Shown here piece after piece: positions 7,994 through 15,053 of a stretch of DNA of 28,556 nucleotides. The position numbers and the translations under genes are program-made. The notes below the pieces were generated by a model. That model searched no databases and was not told the origin of the DNA. It was given only the letters and a program-made list of their open reading frames with translations. The stretch's first letter is position 1; each line of letters opens with the position of its first letter. Origin of the DNA: Roseovarius sp. (GTDB lineage Bacteria > Pseudomonadota > Alphaproteobacteria > Rhodobacterales > Rhodobacteraceae); assembly GCA_007125415.1 (NCBI GenBank), contig SLDH01000329.1, positions 1 to 28,556 of the forward strand. Reading direction: 5' to 3'.

Positions 7994-8647
7994 ATGACCG
8001 ACTATGCCCGCCGCCGTGTGATGATGGTGGATACGCAGATCCGGCCTTCGGATGTGACGAAATTTCCCATCATCGATGCGATGCTCGCCGTGCCGCGCGA
8101 GGCATTTGTGCCGGCCCCTTTGCGCGAGGCCGCCTATATGGGCGAAAACCTTGATCTGGGCGAGGGGCGGGTCATCCTCGAGCCGCGCACATTGGCCAAG
8201 ATGCTCGACGCGCTTGAGATTGCAGCGGATGATCTGGTCCTCGATATCGGCGCGGGCCTTGGCTATTCATCGGCTGTCATGGCGCGACTGGCACAGCTTG
8301 TGATCAGTGTGGAAGAAGACGAGGCGATGGCCGCTGAAGCGCAGGCTCTGTTGTCGGAGCATGGCGCTGACAATGTGGTTGTGCATCGCGGGCCGCTGAC
8401 AGAGGGTGCGCCCGAGCATGGGCCCTATGATGTCGTCGTCCTGGAGGGGGCGGTGGAGGAACTGCCGCAGGCGCTGATCGATCAGTTGAAGGAAGACGGG
8501 CGCATGGCCTGTCTCTTCATGGAGGGGGCACTGGGTGTGGTTCGTATCGGATACAAGGTCGATGGTGCGATGTCGTGGCGGTTTTCCTTCAATGCCGGAG
8601 CGCCGGTTCTGCCGGGCTTCGAGAAACATCCGGTGTTCACTTTCTGA
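7994..8647 (+). CDS. Protein-L-isoaspartate O-methyltransferase-like protein
   Basis: A 217-residue S-adenosylmethionine-dependent methyltransferase of the PIMT family, whose classical members repair isoaspartyl residues in aged proteins. The N-terminal part has the family layout (RRVMMVDTQIRPSDVTKFPIIDAM, then VPREAFVP). SAM motif I is LDIGAGLGYSSAVMARL, and post-I acidic residues are in VISVEEDE. The motif that normally reads GxP near the active site is weak, so activity on isoaspartate is not guaranteed. The ATG at 7994 is chosen because similarity begins with TDYARRRVMMVDTQ; the frame stays open further upstream across tRNA-Cys, which cannot be coding. A TolC-type gene starts 40 bases after its stop, suggesting one operon. 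Confidence 0.85.
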   Translation: MTDYARRRVMMVDTQIRPSDVTKFPIIDAMLAVPREAFVPAPLREAAYMGENLDLGEGRVILEPRTLAKMLDALEIAADDLVLDIGAGLGYSSAVMARLAQLVISVEEDEAMAAEAQALLSEHGADNVVVHRGPLTEGAPEHGPYDVVVLEGAVEELPQALIDQLKEDGRMACLFMEGALGVVRIGYKVDGAMSWRFSFNAGAPVLPGFEKHPVFTF

Positions 8648-8687
8648 ACGCGCGGGAGCGGGCAGGGTGGCAGCAAGGGGCGGAAAG

Positions 8688-10085
8688 ATGAAGCGTTTTC
8701 TCAAGGTGATCATGGTCGGGGCGAGCATGAGCATCTGTCTTGCCGCACCGCTCCGGGCAGAGACCCTCGCCGATGCAATGGCCGGTGCCTATGAGCACAG
8801 CGGGCTGCTCGAGCAGAACCGCGCGTTGCTGCGCGCAGCCGACGAGGACGTGGCGCTCGCGGTCTCCAGTCTGCGCCCGATCCTGTCCTGGTCGGCGGAT
8901 GTCACCCGCAGGTTCGGCAAGGTCGGCACAGGGCAATTCACCAACAGTTTCGCCGAGACGGAAGCGAATATCGGTATCATCGCAAGCCTGCTCCTCTATG
9001 ATGCGGGGCGAAGCCGCTTCCAGATCGACGCCGCCAAGGAGACCGTGCTGGCTACCCGCGCGGGTCTCGTCAGTATCGAACAGCAGGTGCTGTTGCGCGC
9101 CGTGCAGGCTTTCATGAATGTGCGCCGCACAACGCAATTCGTGGCTCTGCGGGAAAACAACCTGCGCCTGATCCAGCAGGAACTGCGCGCGGCGCAGGAC
9201 CGTTTCGAGGTGGGCGAGGTAACCCGCACGGATGTGGCGCTTGCCGAGGCGCGGCTTGCGGGGGGGCGCAGTGGGCTTGCACGGGCCGAGGGTGATCTGG
9301 CGCAGGCGATCGAGGAATATCGTGCCGTGGTCGGTCGGGCACCCGGGACGCTGAACTCGCCGGGAAATCTGCCAAACCTTCTGGCTGATGTGGATGCAGC
9401 GAAATCGGTGGCACTGCGCAAACATCCCGACATGACGAAGGCACAAAAGGATATTGCCGCCGCTGAGGCCAGTATTCGCGCCAGCGAGGCTGCGCTGATG
9501 CCACAGCTTTCGCTGCAGGGGCGTTTGGGTGCACAGCGGGAAATCACCGGCGATGACTACGGCCGCACGGGCAGTATAGGTCTTCAGTTGAATGCGCCGA
9601 TCTATCAGGGCGGGGCCCTGAGTGCCACCACGCGCCGGGCGGTGGCGCAGCGGGATGCGTTGCGCGGTGTATTGCACAGTGTGCAGGCGCGGGTGCAACA
9701 GGATGTGGGCAATGCCTACGCGCTGCTGCGGGCGACCCGCGCCAGCGTCACCGCTTCGCAGGAAGAGGTGCGTGCCGCGCGCGTTGCCTTCGAAGGTGTG
9801 CGCGAGGAAGCCACGCTCGGTGCGCGCACCACGCTCGACGTGCTGGATGCCGAGCAGGATCTGCTGGATGCCGAGGCCAATCTGATTTCGGCGCAGGTGG
9901 ATGTGTTCATCGCCGCCTATTCGGTGCTGGCCGCGATGGGCGAGTTGACCGCGAAGGATCTGCGCCTGAATGTCCAGACCTATGACCCGGCGGCCTATTA
10001 CAACCTTGTCAAGGATGCGCCCGTTGCCACCAGCGCACAGGGCCGTCAACTGGACCGCGTGTTGCAATCGCTCAGCAGGGAGTGA
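8688..10085 (+). CDS. tolC: TolC-family outer membrane efflux protein
   Basis: A 465-residue outer-membrane channel of type I secretion or efflux systems. A signal peptide (MKRFLKVIMVGASMSICLAA, probably cut after PLRA) is followed by the two internally repeated alpha-barrel/beta-barrel halves. Recognisable stretches include the NRALLRAADEDV helix, the VGEVTRTDVALAEARLA segment, the mirror-image VREEATLGARTTLDVLDAEQDL segment of the second half, and LNAPIYQGGALSATTRRA. Start 8688 has GGAAAG upstream and begins the signal peptide. It follows the PIMT-like gene by 40 bases, and no partner transporter sits beside it. The C-terminal tail after about residue 425 is species-specific. Confidence 0.92.
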   Translation: MKRFLKVIMVGASMSICLAAPLRAETLADAMAGAYEHSGLLEQNRALLRAADEDVALAVSSLRPILSWSADVTRRFGKVGTGQFTNSFAETEANIGIIASLLLYDAGRSRFQIDAAKETVLATRAGLVSIEQQVLLRAVQAFMNVRRTTQFVALRENNLRLIQQELRAAQDRFEVGEVTRTDVALAEARLAGGRSGLARAEGDLAQAIEEYRAVVGRAPGTLNSPGNLPNLLADVDAAKSVALRKHPDMTKAQKDIAAAEASIRASEAALMPQLSLQGRLGAQREITGDDYGRTGSIGLQLNAPIYQGGALSATTRRAVAQRDALRGVLHSVQARVQQDVGNAYALLRATRASVTASQEEVRAARVAFEGVREEATLGARTTLDVLDAEQDLLDAEANLISAQVDVFIAAYSVLAAMGELTAKDLRLNVQTYDPAAYYNLVKDAPVATSAQGRQLDRVLQSLSRE

Positions 10086-10162
10086 CGCAGAGCGCATGGC
10101 GCTCCGCGCGGCCGCTTCCGGAACCCGATGTCAATGAGTTTTCAAAGCTGACCCGTCGTTCA

Positions 10163-10248
10163 GAGTGCGTCGCATCTGATCGGATTCGCCTCTGCCCGTG
10201 CTGACGGCGACGGGCGGGGATGCATCCATTTCGGCCCATCCCGCTCTA
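10163..10248 (-). repeat. Dispersed palindromic repeat, copy 1 (decayed)
   Basis: This stretch matches the reverse complement of 18305-18394. Shared blocks are TCTGATCGGATTC (10175-10187), GGGCGGGGATG (10212-10222) and ATCCATTTCGGC (10223-10234 region), in the same order. Its outer palindrome arms are less well kept than in copy 2. It occupies most of the 204-base gap after tolC. A small GAGCGC-ATG-GCGCTC hairpin sits at 10090-10104. Confidence 0.7.
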
Positions 10249-10289
10249 ATTCAAGCCGGGTCCTGTCCAATCGATGGGGTGGTAGCTCA

Positions 10290-10718
10290 CTATTCCGGCA
10301 TTGCCGTGAATGGCTTTACCTCGTCATCGCGCTGGGGCAGGTCATCGTTTATTTCGTAGTAGCACCCTTTGCTGCTGGCAAATGCATGATTGGTCATGAA
10401 AAGCTCGTTCGGCTCATCGACCGAGGCAGCCGTGAATGCCAGAAAGTCATCGGTGTCACTTTTCCAGAACAAGGTGGAACCGCATATGGAGCAGAAACCA
10501 CGTTTTCCATCTTCTGTGGCGCTATACCACGAGACCTTGTCCTCGCCATCTATCGCCGACTGAGAAATCCTGCCGTCGACGAACGCATAACGATGGCCGG
10601 ATTGCCGACGACACTGCGAACAGTGGCATTCGATAACATATGGCGGGACGCCGTTGGCGCTATAGCTTACGGCGCCACAAAGGCATCGCCCCTTTATGTC
10701 GTAAACGGTTTTTTTCAT
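10290..10718 (-). CDS. GFA-family (Mss4-like fold) zinc protein
   Basis: A 142-residue cytoplasmic protein of the family named after glutathione-dependent formaldehyde-activating enzyme. Zinc-binding cysteines are visible in order: GRCLCGAVSY, ECHCSQCRRQSG and FCSICGSTLFW. Most members of this family have no proven activity, so no substrate is claimed. The start at 10718 follows GGGAGAG on the coding strand; an upstream ATG at 10766 would add 16 residues unlike the family. Its base composition looks clearly lower in GC than its neighbours, with more A/T third positions. It lies alone between a repeat element and the Nfu-like operon. Together these suggest later acquisition. Confidence 0.88.
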   Translation of the reverse strand: MKKTVYDIKGRCLCGAVSYSANGVPPYVIECHCSQCRRQSGHRYAFVDGRISQSAIDGEDKVSWYSATEDGKRGFCSICGSTLFWKSDTDDFLAFTAASVDEPNELFMTNHAFASSKGCYYEINDDLPQRDDEVKPFTAMPE

Positions 10719-10827
10719 CCGACTCTCCCTGATTGTCCACAGTGCCTGAGCAGGTGGAGCGAACACGAACGATCTTTTTCCGTGTATCCGTCCATTGCCC
10801 GCCCCAGAGGGTTCAGTTCACAGGCTG

Positions 10828-12129
10828 CTACCGAGACCGCGCCTTCGGCTCAAGAAGGGGCATCTGCGCCCGTGCGCCTTCTGCCAGATGCGCCGTGAGG
10901 CGGGTGAGTTCGGCGGCATGAAATGCCTCCGGGCTCTCGGTATCGTGCGGCCTCCTGCCAAGGCTGCGGGCGAGATCGAAAAATCCCTTCCCGGGAAGCC
11001 CCCCGGGGCCACGGCTCACCACCCGCGAGGCGATGAAGGGACGGTCTGCGGCGGCGTCCTCGCGCATTGTGACCTCGAGCGCGCGGGTGACCCGCCGCAC
11101 GGAACCCGGTGCCCAGAGGCCCAGAGCCCGGGCAAGCGCGCCATAGGTGGTCGGCACCTCCTGCGCGTCCAGCCCTTCGAGATGCGCGCGCAGCCGCGCG
11201 GTCAGATCGCGCTCCTTCGTGGCGGCATGCTCGACCGGGCGGGGCGGGGGAATTTCACGGGCGGCGCCGCTGGCATCCAGCTCGGCCGCCCAGGCCCGGG
11301 TTGCACTGCGCAGCACGATGCGCGTCTTGCCCGCATCTTCGCCTTCGCCGGTCTCGATCACGCCCACCACCTCGCCGGTCTGCAACCCCTTGCGCAGGGC
11401 CTCGGGCGCAAGGCCGAGCCGGGGCGCGAGATAGTCGGGATCCACGCTCAGATGCCCGCCTTCCCGGTTGATCACATCCGGAGGGACAGGGCGGTTCAGC
11501 ATCGGCGATGGCCCGTCGGGTGCAGCATAGAACGGCGCCTCGCCCGCGTCATGATCCGTCAGGTCGATGATGCTGGTGATCTGGGGCAAGGCGGCGCGCA
11601 GCATCCTCTCCACCCCGTCGCGCAGCGTGGCTGCCGAGGCCGCACAGCCCTGACAGCCCCCCGACATGCGCAGATAGACAGCCCCCGCCTCGACCCGCTC
11701 TGCCGCGATATGCCCGCCATGGGCCGCGACCGCCGGGTTGACCTGTTGCTCCAGAAGATTGCGCACCGCCTCGAGCAACGTGTCATCGGGGTCTGCGGCG
11801 GCTTCCGGCGGCTGCGCCTTGCCAAGAGGATGCGCCGCGTCATCCAGGGTGGCACGAATCGCCCCGGCAATCGCCGCTTTCAACCCGGCCCAATCGCCTT
11901 GTGCCTCCTTTTGCACCCAGATCGTCGCCCCGACCACCTCAACGCGCCTGATGCCATCCAGAGCGAACAGTGCCCGGCCGAGCGGGGCGTCATCCGTGCG
12001 CTGAAGCCGCACCGTGCCCGCGTCGCTTAGGGGTGTCTCCAGCACGAAGCCCATGACATGCGGATCATTGGCCGAAGCCTTCGCGCGAATGCGATGCCGT
12101 GCGGGGGCGGAGGTCTGCGCTTCAGACAT
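10828..12129 (-). CDS. Multidomain Nfu/NifU-like Fe-S scaffold protein with C-terminal extensions
   Basis: A 433-residue protein. Residues about 27-97 look like an Nfu N-terminal domain (LGRALFALDGIRRVEVVGATI, then GDWAGLKAAI). Residues about 115-192 form a NifU-type scaffold with the cluster-binding pair Cys159 and Cys162 in MSGGCQGCAAS. Nfu proteins carry [4Fe-4S] clusters to client enzymes. Unlike ordinary Nfu proteins (about 190 residues), it continues with a segment resembling DUF6522 (about 215-290) and a region about 305-412 (TTYGALARALG, VSRGPGGLPGKGFF) that recalls the winged-helix DNA-binding half of alkyltransferase-like proteins, without their PCHR motif. The last two assignments are from memory of families and are tentative. 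The start overlaps the mrp stop by 8 bases, and no strong ribosome site is seen, so translational coupling is likely. Confidence 0.82.
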   Translation of the reverse strand: MSEAQTSAPARHRIRAKASANDPHVMGFVLETPLSDAGTVRLQRTDDAPLGRALFALDGIRRVEVVGATIWVQKEAQGDWAGLKAAIAGAIRATLDDAAHPLGKAQPPEAAADPDDTLLEAVRNLLEQQVNPAVAAHGGHIAAERVEAGAVYLRMSGGCQGCAASAATLRDGVERMLRAALPQITSIIDLTDHDAGEAPFYAAPDGPSPMLNRPVPPDVINREGGHLSVDPDYLAPRLGLAPEALRKGLQTGEVVGVIETGEGEDAGKTRIVLRSATRAWAAELDASGAAREIPPPRPVEHAATKERDLTARLRAHLEGLDAQEVPTTYGALARALGLWAPGSVRRVTRALEVTMREDAAADRPFIASRVVSRGPGGLPGKGFFDLARSLGRRPHDTESPEAFHAAELTRLTAHLAEGARAQMPLLEPKARSR

Positions 12130-13285
12130 CCTCGAACTCGGCGGTTTCCATCGATTGCAGGTGATCGAAGGTGTAGATCCCCGTATCATGCCCGTCCGTG
12201 AAAGCCATGCCCAGCGCGTAATTGCCCACGCTCCAGATCCGGGTGAGACGGATATCGAGCGGCACCGTGGCAGGGTCCAGCAATGGCGCCCCGGTCACCT
12301 CGTCACGGCATTTGGCGCAGCGGCAGGCCAGTCGCAGATCACGATCGGACAGGGTTTGTGTCTCTCCATTGGCCCAGCGAAGGTGCAGCCCGACCGAATC
12401 GTGATCGAGCGCGGCAAGCCGATCTGGCGGGCCATCGGGTGCCGAGGCGGCGGGGTCGGGCTTGCCGGTGCCATCAGTCACTGTCCAGGCGAAGGGGGTG
12501 ACGATGCCGGCGACCGCTTCGGCGCTCTGCGCGAGTCTGTCGGCAATCTGGCGATAGGCTTGCGCCGCCGGGCTGGACGGGGCGATCCTGACCAATGGCG
12601 CGCCATCATCGCCTGCATCAACCACCGCCGGGTCGAGCGGTATCCGGCCCAGAAAATCCACACCAAGCTCTGCTGCGATCGTCTCGCCGCCGCCCTGATG
12701 GAAGATATGCGTGACCGTTCCGCAGGAGGGGCAGGTGAACCCGCTCATGTTCTCGATCACACCAAGGATGGGCACGTTGACCTGTTCCATCATGCGCAGC
12801 CCGCGTCGGGCGATCTTGAGGCTCACATCCTGCGGGGTGCTGACCACCACGGCACCCGAGAGCGGGAAGGCCTGCGCCAGTGTCAACTGGATGTCGCCGG
12901 TGCCCGGAGGCAAATCCAGCAAGAGCACATCGAGCGCGCCCCAGTCCACCTGCCGCACGAACATCTGAAGATATTTCGTTACCATCGGCCCGCGAAGGAT
13001 TGCCGGTTTGTCGTCATCGCTGAGCATGGCCATCGAGATCACCTTGATGCCATGCGCCTCGGCCGGAATGACCTTGCCCTCGGGTGTCATGGACGGCTTG
13101 CCGCCAGCGATGCCCAACATGCCGGGGATCGATGGGCCATAGATATCCGCATCGACCACGCCGACGGCCAAACCGGCTTCGGCCATGGCGACGGCGATAT
13201 TGGAGGCGACGGTGGATTTTCCCACGCCGCCCTTGCCGCTGCTGATCGCGATCATGCGTGAAATGGAGGCGTCAGGGCTGGTCAT
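12122..13285 (-). CDS. mrp: Mrp/ApbC-family Fe-S carrier ATPase fused to a DUF971 domain
   Basis: A 387-residue P-loop ATPase that in its family binds and transfers [4Fe-4S] clusters. The deviant Walker A is SSGKGGVGKSTVASN (15-29), followed by DADIYGPSIPGMLG, a Walker-B-like region LLLDLPPGTGD and the signature CPSCG with cluster-ligand candidates Cys185 and Cys188. After about residue 295 comes a DUF971 domain (HLRWANGETQTLSDRDLRLA) with Cys321, Cys323 and Cys326, ending near 378. The N-terminal MIP18/DUF59 domain of many bacterial Mrp proteins is absent. The start has a perfect AGGAGG and lies 14 bases inside the upstream regulator gene. Its own end overlaps the Nfu-like gene, so the three genes form one operon. 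Confidence 0.93.
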   Translation of the reverse strand: MTSPDASISRMIAISSGKGGVGKSTVASNIAVAMAEAGLAVGVVDADIYGPSIPGMLGIAGGKPSMTPEGKVIPAEAHGIKVISMAMLSDDDKPAILRGPMVTKYLQMFVRQVDWGALDVLLLDLPPGTGDIQLTLAQAFPLSGAVVVSTPQDVSLKIARRGLRMMEQVNVPILGVIENMSGFTCPSCGTVTHIFHQGGGETIAAELGVDFLGRIPLDPAVVDAGDDGAPLVRIAPSSPAAQAYRQIADRLAQSAEAVAGIVTPFAWTVTDGTGKPDPAASAPDGPPDRLAALDHDSVGLHLRWANGETQTLSDRDLRLACRCAKCRDEVTGAPLLDPATVPLDIRLTRIWSVGNYALGMAFTDGHDTGIYTFDHLQSMETAEFEDV

Positions 13286-13880
13286 CGGTTTCCTCCTTGG
13301 CTTTGGGCGCAGGCTCGAGCGTGAAACTAGCACAGAGCTTTGTCGTTTCATCCGCGGCAAGTTCGGCCGCCATACAGGCACAATAACCACTCTGGCCACA
13401 TTCCCCCAGCGGGGTGAAATGGCTGCAATCATGGCATGTCCCGAAGGCCGGCACCTCTCTGACATCGGAGATGGTGAAGGCGATCCGCGAGAGTGTCTCG
13501 AGAAATCCGGAGCGCTCATCGACGGCCAGCTTCGAGATCACCTCTATCATGTCCCGCAACGGGTCACGCTCCAGCATGGCATGTCCGGCCTCGGTAAGGT
13601 CGAAGCGCGAACTGCGCCCGTCGGTCGCAGAGCGGCTGCGCGCGATAAGCCCCCTGCCTTCGAGTGTCTTTATGATCTGCGATGCGGTGCCGCGTGTCGT
13701 GGACTGAAAGCTGGCGAATCCGGATGGCGTGCGGGTGCTGCCATTGGCGCGCGCGAAAAAGCGCAGGCAGGTCCATTGCGCCGCCGTCAGGTCAGAGCGG
13801 CCATCCTCGCTGCGCGCGGCGCGGCCAAGATGGACCAGCAACTCGGCGATCCGGTTCGACATGTCACAGATGTTTTCCAT
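13272..13880 (-). CDS. MarR-like winged-helix regulator with C-terminal cysteine cluster
   Basis: A 202-residue transcription regulator. Residues about 8-135 are a MarR-type winged helix: the recognition region is RGTASQIIKTLEGRGLIARSR and the wing is SATDGRSSRFDLTEAGHAML. Beyond the usual MarR length is a tail with six cysteines (149, 152, 161, 167, 169, 183; pattern CX2CX8CX5CXCX13C), able in principle to hold an Fe-S cluster or zinc. It is the first gene of the operon with mrp and the Nfu-like gene. Palindromes upstream of it are likely operators. I infer a sensor of Fe-S status or redox, but no ligand is shown. No clear ribosome site precedes 13880; a second ATG at 13862 is possible. Confidence 0.86.
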   Translation of the reverse strand: MENICDMSNRIAELLVHLGRAARSEDGRSDLTAAQWTCLRFFARANGSTRTPSGFASFQSTTRGTASQIIKTLEGRGLIARSRSATDGRSSRFDLTEAGHAMLERDPLRDMIEVISKLAVDERSGFLETLSRIAFTISDVREVPAFGTCHDCSHFTPLGECGQSGYCACMAAELAADETTKLCASFTLEPAPKAKEETDDQP

Positions 13881-13892
13881 GGGCTTTTGGTA

Positions 13893-13949
13893 TCGAAACG
13901 AAATTACCTTGACAAGGGAAAAACAGCCAAACTAGTTTCGGTTCGAAAC
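13893..13949. promoter_or_regulatory. Divergent control region with repeated TCGAAACGAAA-type operators
   Basis: A half-operator TCGAAACGAAA (13893-13903) is repeated in inverted orientation as TTTCGGTTCGA (13936-13946), one mismatch. The second copy is itself a perfect palindrome, GTTTCG-GTT-CGAAAC (13935-13949). Between them, TTGACA (13909-13914) with a 17-base spacer leads to a weak -10 near 13932-13938, reading toward the sigma-factor gene, so the palindrome overlaps that -10. The regulator gene at 13880 is the obvious candidate binder. Confidence 0.6.
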
Positions 13950-13964
13950 GACATGGTCGGAATC

Positions 13965-14825
13965 ATGAACAAGCAGATATCGAACTGGACATCCCGTGGC
14001 CCGCGCCGCCGCAGCCGCGACATGCTGAGCGCCGAGGAAGAGCGCAACCTCATTCGCGCCTGGCAACACAACGGCGATGGCGCGGCGCGCGATCGGCTGA
14101 TCCGCGCCTTCGCCCCCATGGCCGCGGCTACCGCAAAGCGTTTCGCCCCCGGCGCGGGAGAGGCGGACCCGGACCTTGTGCAACAGGCAAATCTGGGACT
14201 CATGAAAGCCGCTGACCGGTTCGACCCTGAGCGTGGTATCCGCTTCGCCACCTACGCGATCTGGTGGGCCCGAGCCGAGATTCAGGCGTATAGCTGGGCC
14301 AATGCCTCTGTCGTCAGGCGGCCCAATTCCGCCGAAACGCGCAAGCTCGGCGCACAGGTGCGGCGGCTCGATGCGACGCTTTCGGCCGATCCCGATCTGG
14401 AGGCGGGGGATATCGACAGGACAATCGCCGAGTCGATGGGTGTGAGCGCTCACAAGCTGGCGGATTTGCGCGAATTGCTCAACGGGACGGACAGTTCGCT
14501 CAACCTGCCTGTCGGTGCGGAAGATGGTGCCGACCGGATGGCGATGCTGGTCGATCCGCAAAGCGTGGAGGAAGAGGCTGCGTTGCATCCGCTGGATGCG
14601 GTGGTGCTGCGCCGCGTGCTCATCGATGCGCTGGCAGCCTTGCCCTCGCGCGAGCGCGAGATCGTGATGGCGACGCAGCTTGAGGACCCCCCGAAAACGC
14701 TTGATTGCCTCGGGACGCAATACGGCATTTCGCGCGAACGCGTGCGCCAGTTGCGCGAACGCGGGCTGGAGCGGCTGCGCGATGCGCTGCGCAAGCGGAA
14801 ACTGACGCCGGACTGCTTTGTCTGA
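13965..14825 (+). CDS. RpoH-like alternative sigma factor (second, diverged paralogue)
   Basis: A 286-residue sigma-70-family protein of the group that includes heat-shock sigma-32. Region 1.2/2.1 begins MLSAEEERNLIRAW. Region 2 is strong (PDLVQQANLGLMKAADRFDP, then RFATYAIWWARAEIQAY). Region 4 is LPSREREIVMATQL followed by a helix-turn-helix around GISRERVRQLRERGLERL. The RpoH box, QKKLFFNLR in the paralogue at 16542, reads ETRKLGAQVRRL here and is badly degenerate. In Rhodobacteraceae a second RpoH often serves oxidative or photo-oxidative stress; this is family background, not shown here. Start 13965 is preferred; an in-frame ATG at 13953 overlaps the operator side. It is divergent from the MarR-mrp-nfu operon and shares its control region. 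Confidence 0.85.
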   Translation: MNKQISNWTSRGPRRRSRDMLSAEEERNLIRAWQHNGDGAARDRLIRAFAPMAAATAKRFAPGAGEADPDLVQQANLGLMKAADRFDPERGIRFATYAIWWARAEIQAYSWANASVVRRPNSAETRKLGAQVRRLDATLSADPDLEAGDIDRTIAESMGVSAHKLADLRELLNGTDSSLNLPVGAEDGADRMAMLVDPQSVEEEAALHPLDAVVLRRVLIDALAALPSREREIVMATQLEDPPKTLDCLGTQYGISRERVRQLRERGLERLRDALRKRKLTPDCFV

Positions 14826-14912
14826 CCGCCCGGGAATTCCGTGTTTCACTTGCGCCAGCGCGGCCAAAGAGGCTTGCAATCGAACCGCGCAAAAGTTACT
14901 CAGCGCGGCAGT

Positions 14913-14989
14913 GCCGCCTTAGCTCAGTTGGTTAGAGCGCTGGATTGTGGATCCAGAGGTCCCCTGTTCAAGCCAGGGAGGCGGTACCA
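14913..14989 (+). tRNA. tRNA-His (anticodon GTG), CCA encoded, no G-1
   Basis: A 77-nt cloverleaf. The anticodon arm is CTGGA-TTGTGGA-TCCAG with anticodon GTG. The acceptor GCCGCCT pairs with AGGCGGT, giving a G1:U72 wobble, discriminator A73 and encoded CCA. The base before position 1 is T, so the near-universal G-1 of tRNA-His is not encoded, and C73 is replaced by A73, as known for many alphaproteobacteria. A weak promoter candidate (TTGCAA 14874-14879, TTACTC 14896-14901) lies upstream. Confidence 0.97.
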
Positions 14990-15053
14990 TCTCAGTGATT
15001 CCGCTTCCGGTCAGGTAACTGCGGTGCCCGACACGCGCGCCGTCAACGGCACC

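Noticed and set aside
10795..12030. A 411-codon open frame on the plus strand
   Set aside because: It is opposite the Nfu-like gene, with no motifs and composition typical of antisense frames.
14911..14988. Reading tRNA-His with a G-1 at 14911 paired to C73
   Set aside because: That register shifts positions 8-13 out of the standard TAGCTC pattern and leaves CAT rather than CCA at the 3' end; the G1:U72, A73, CCA register fits every position.
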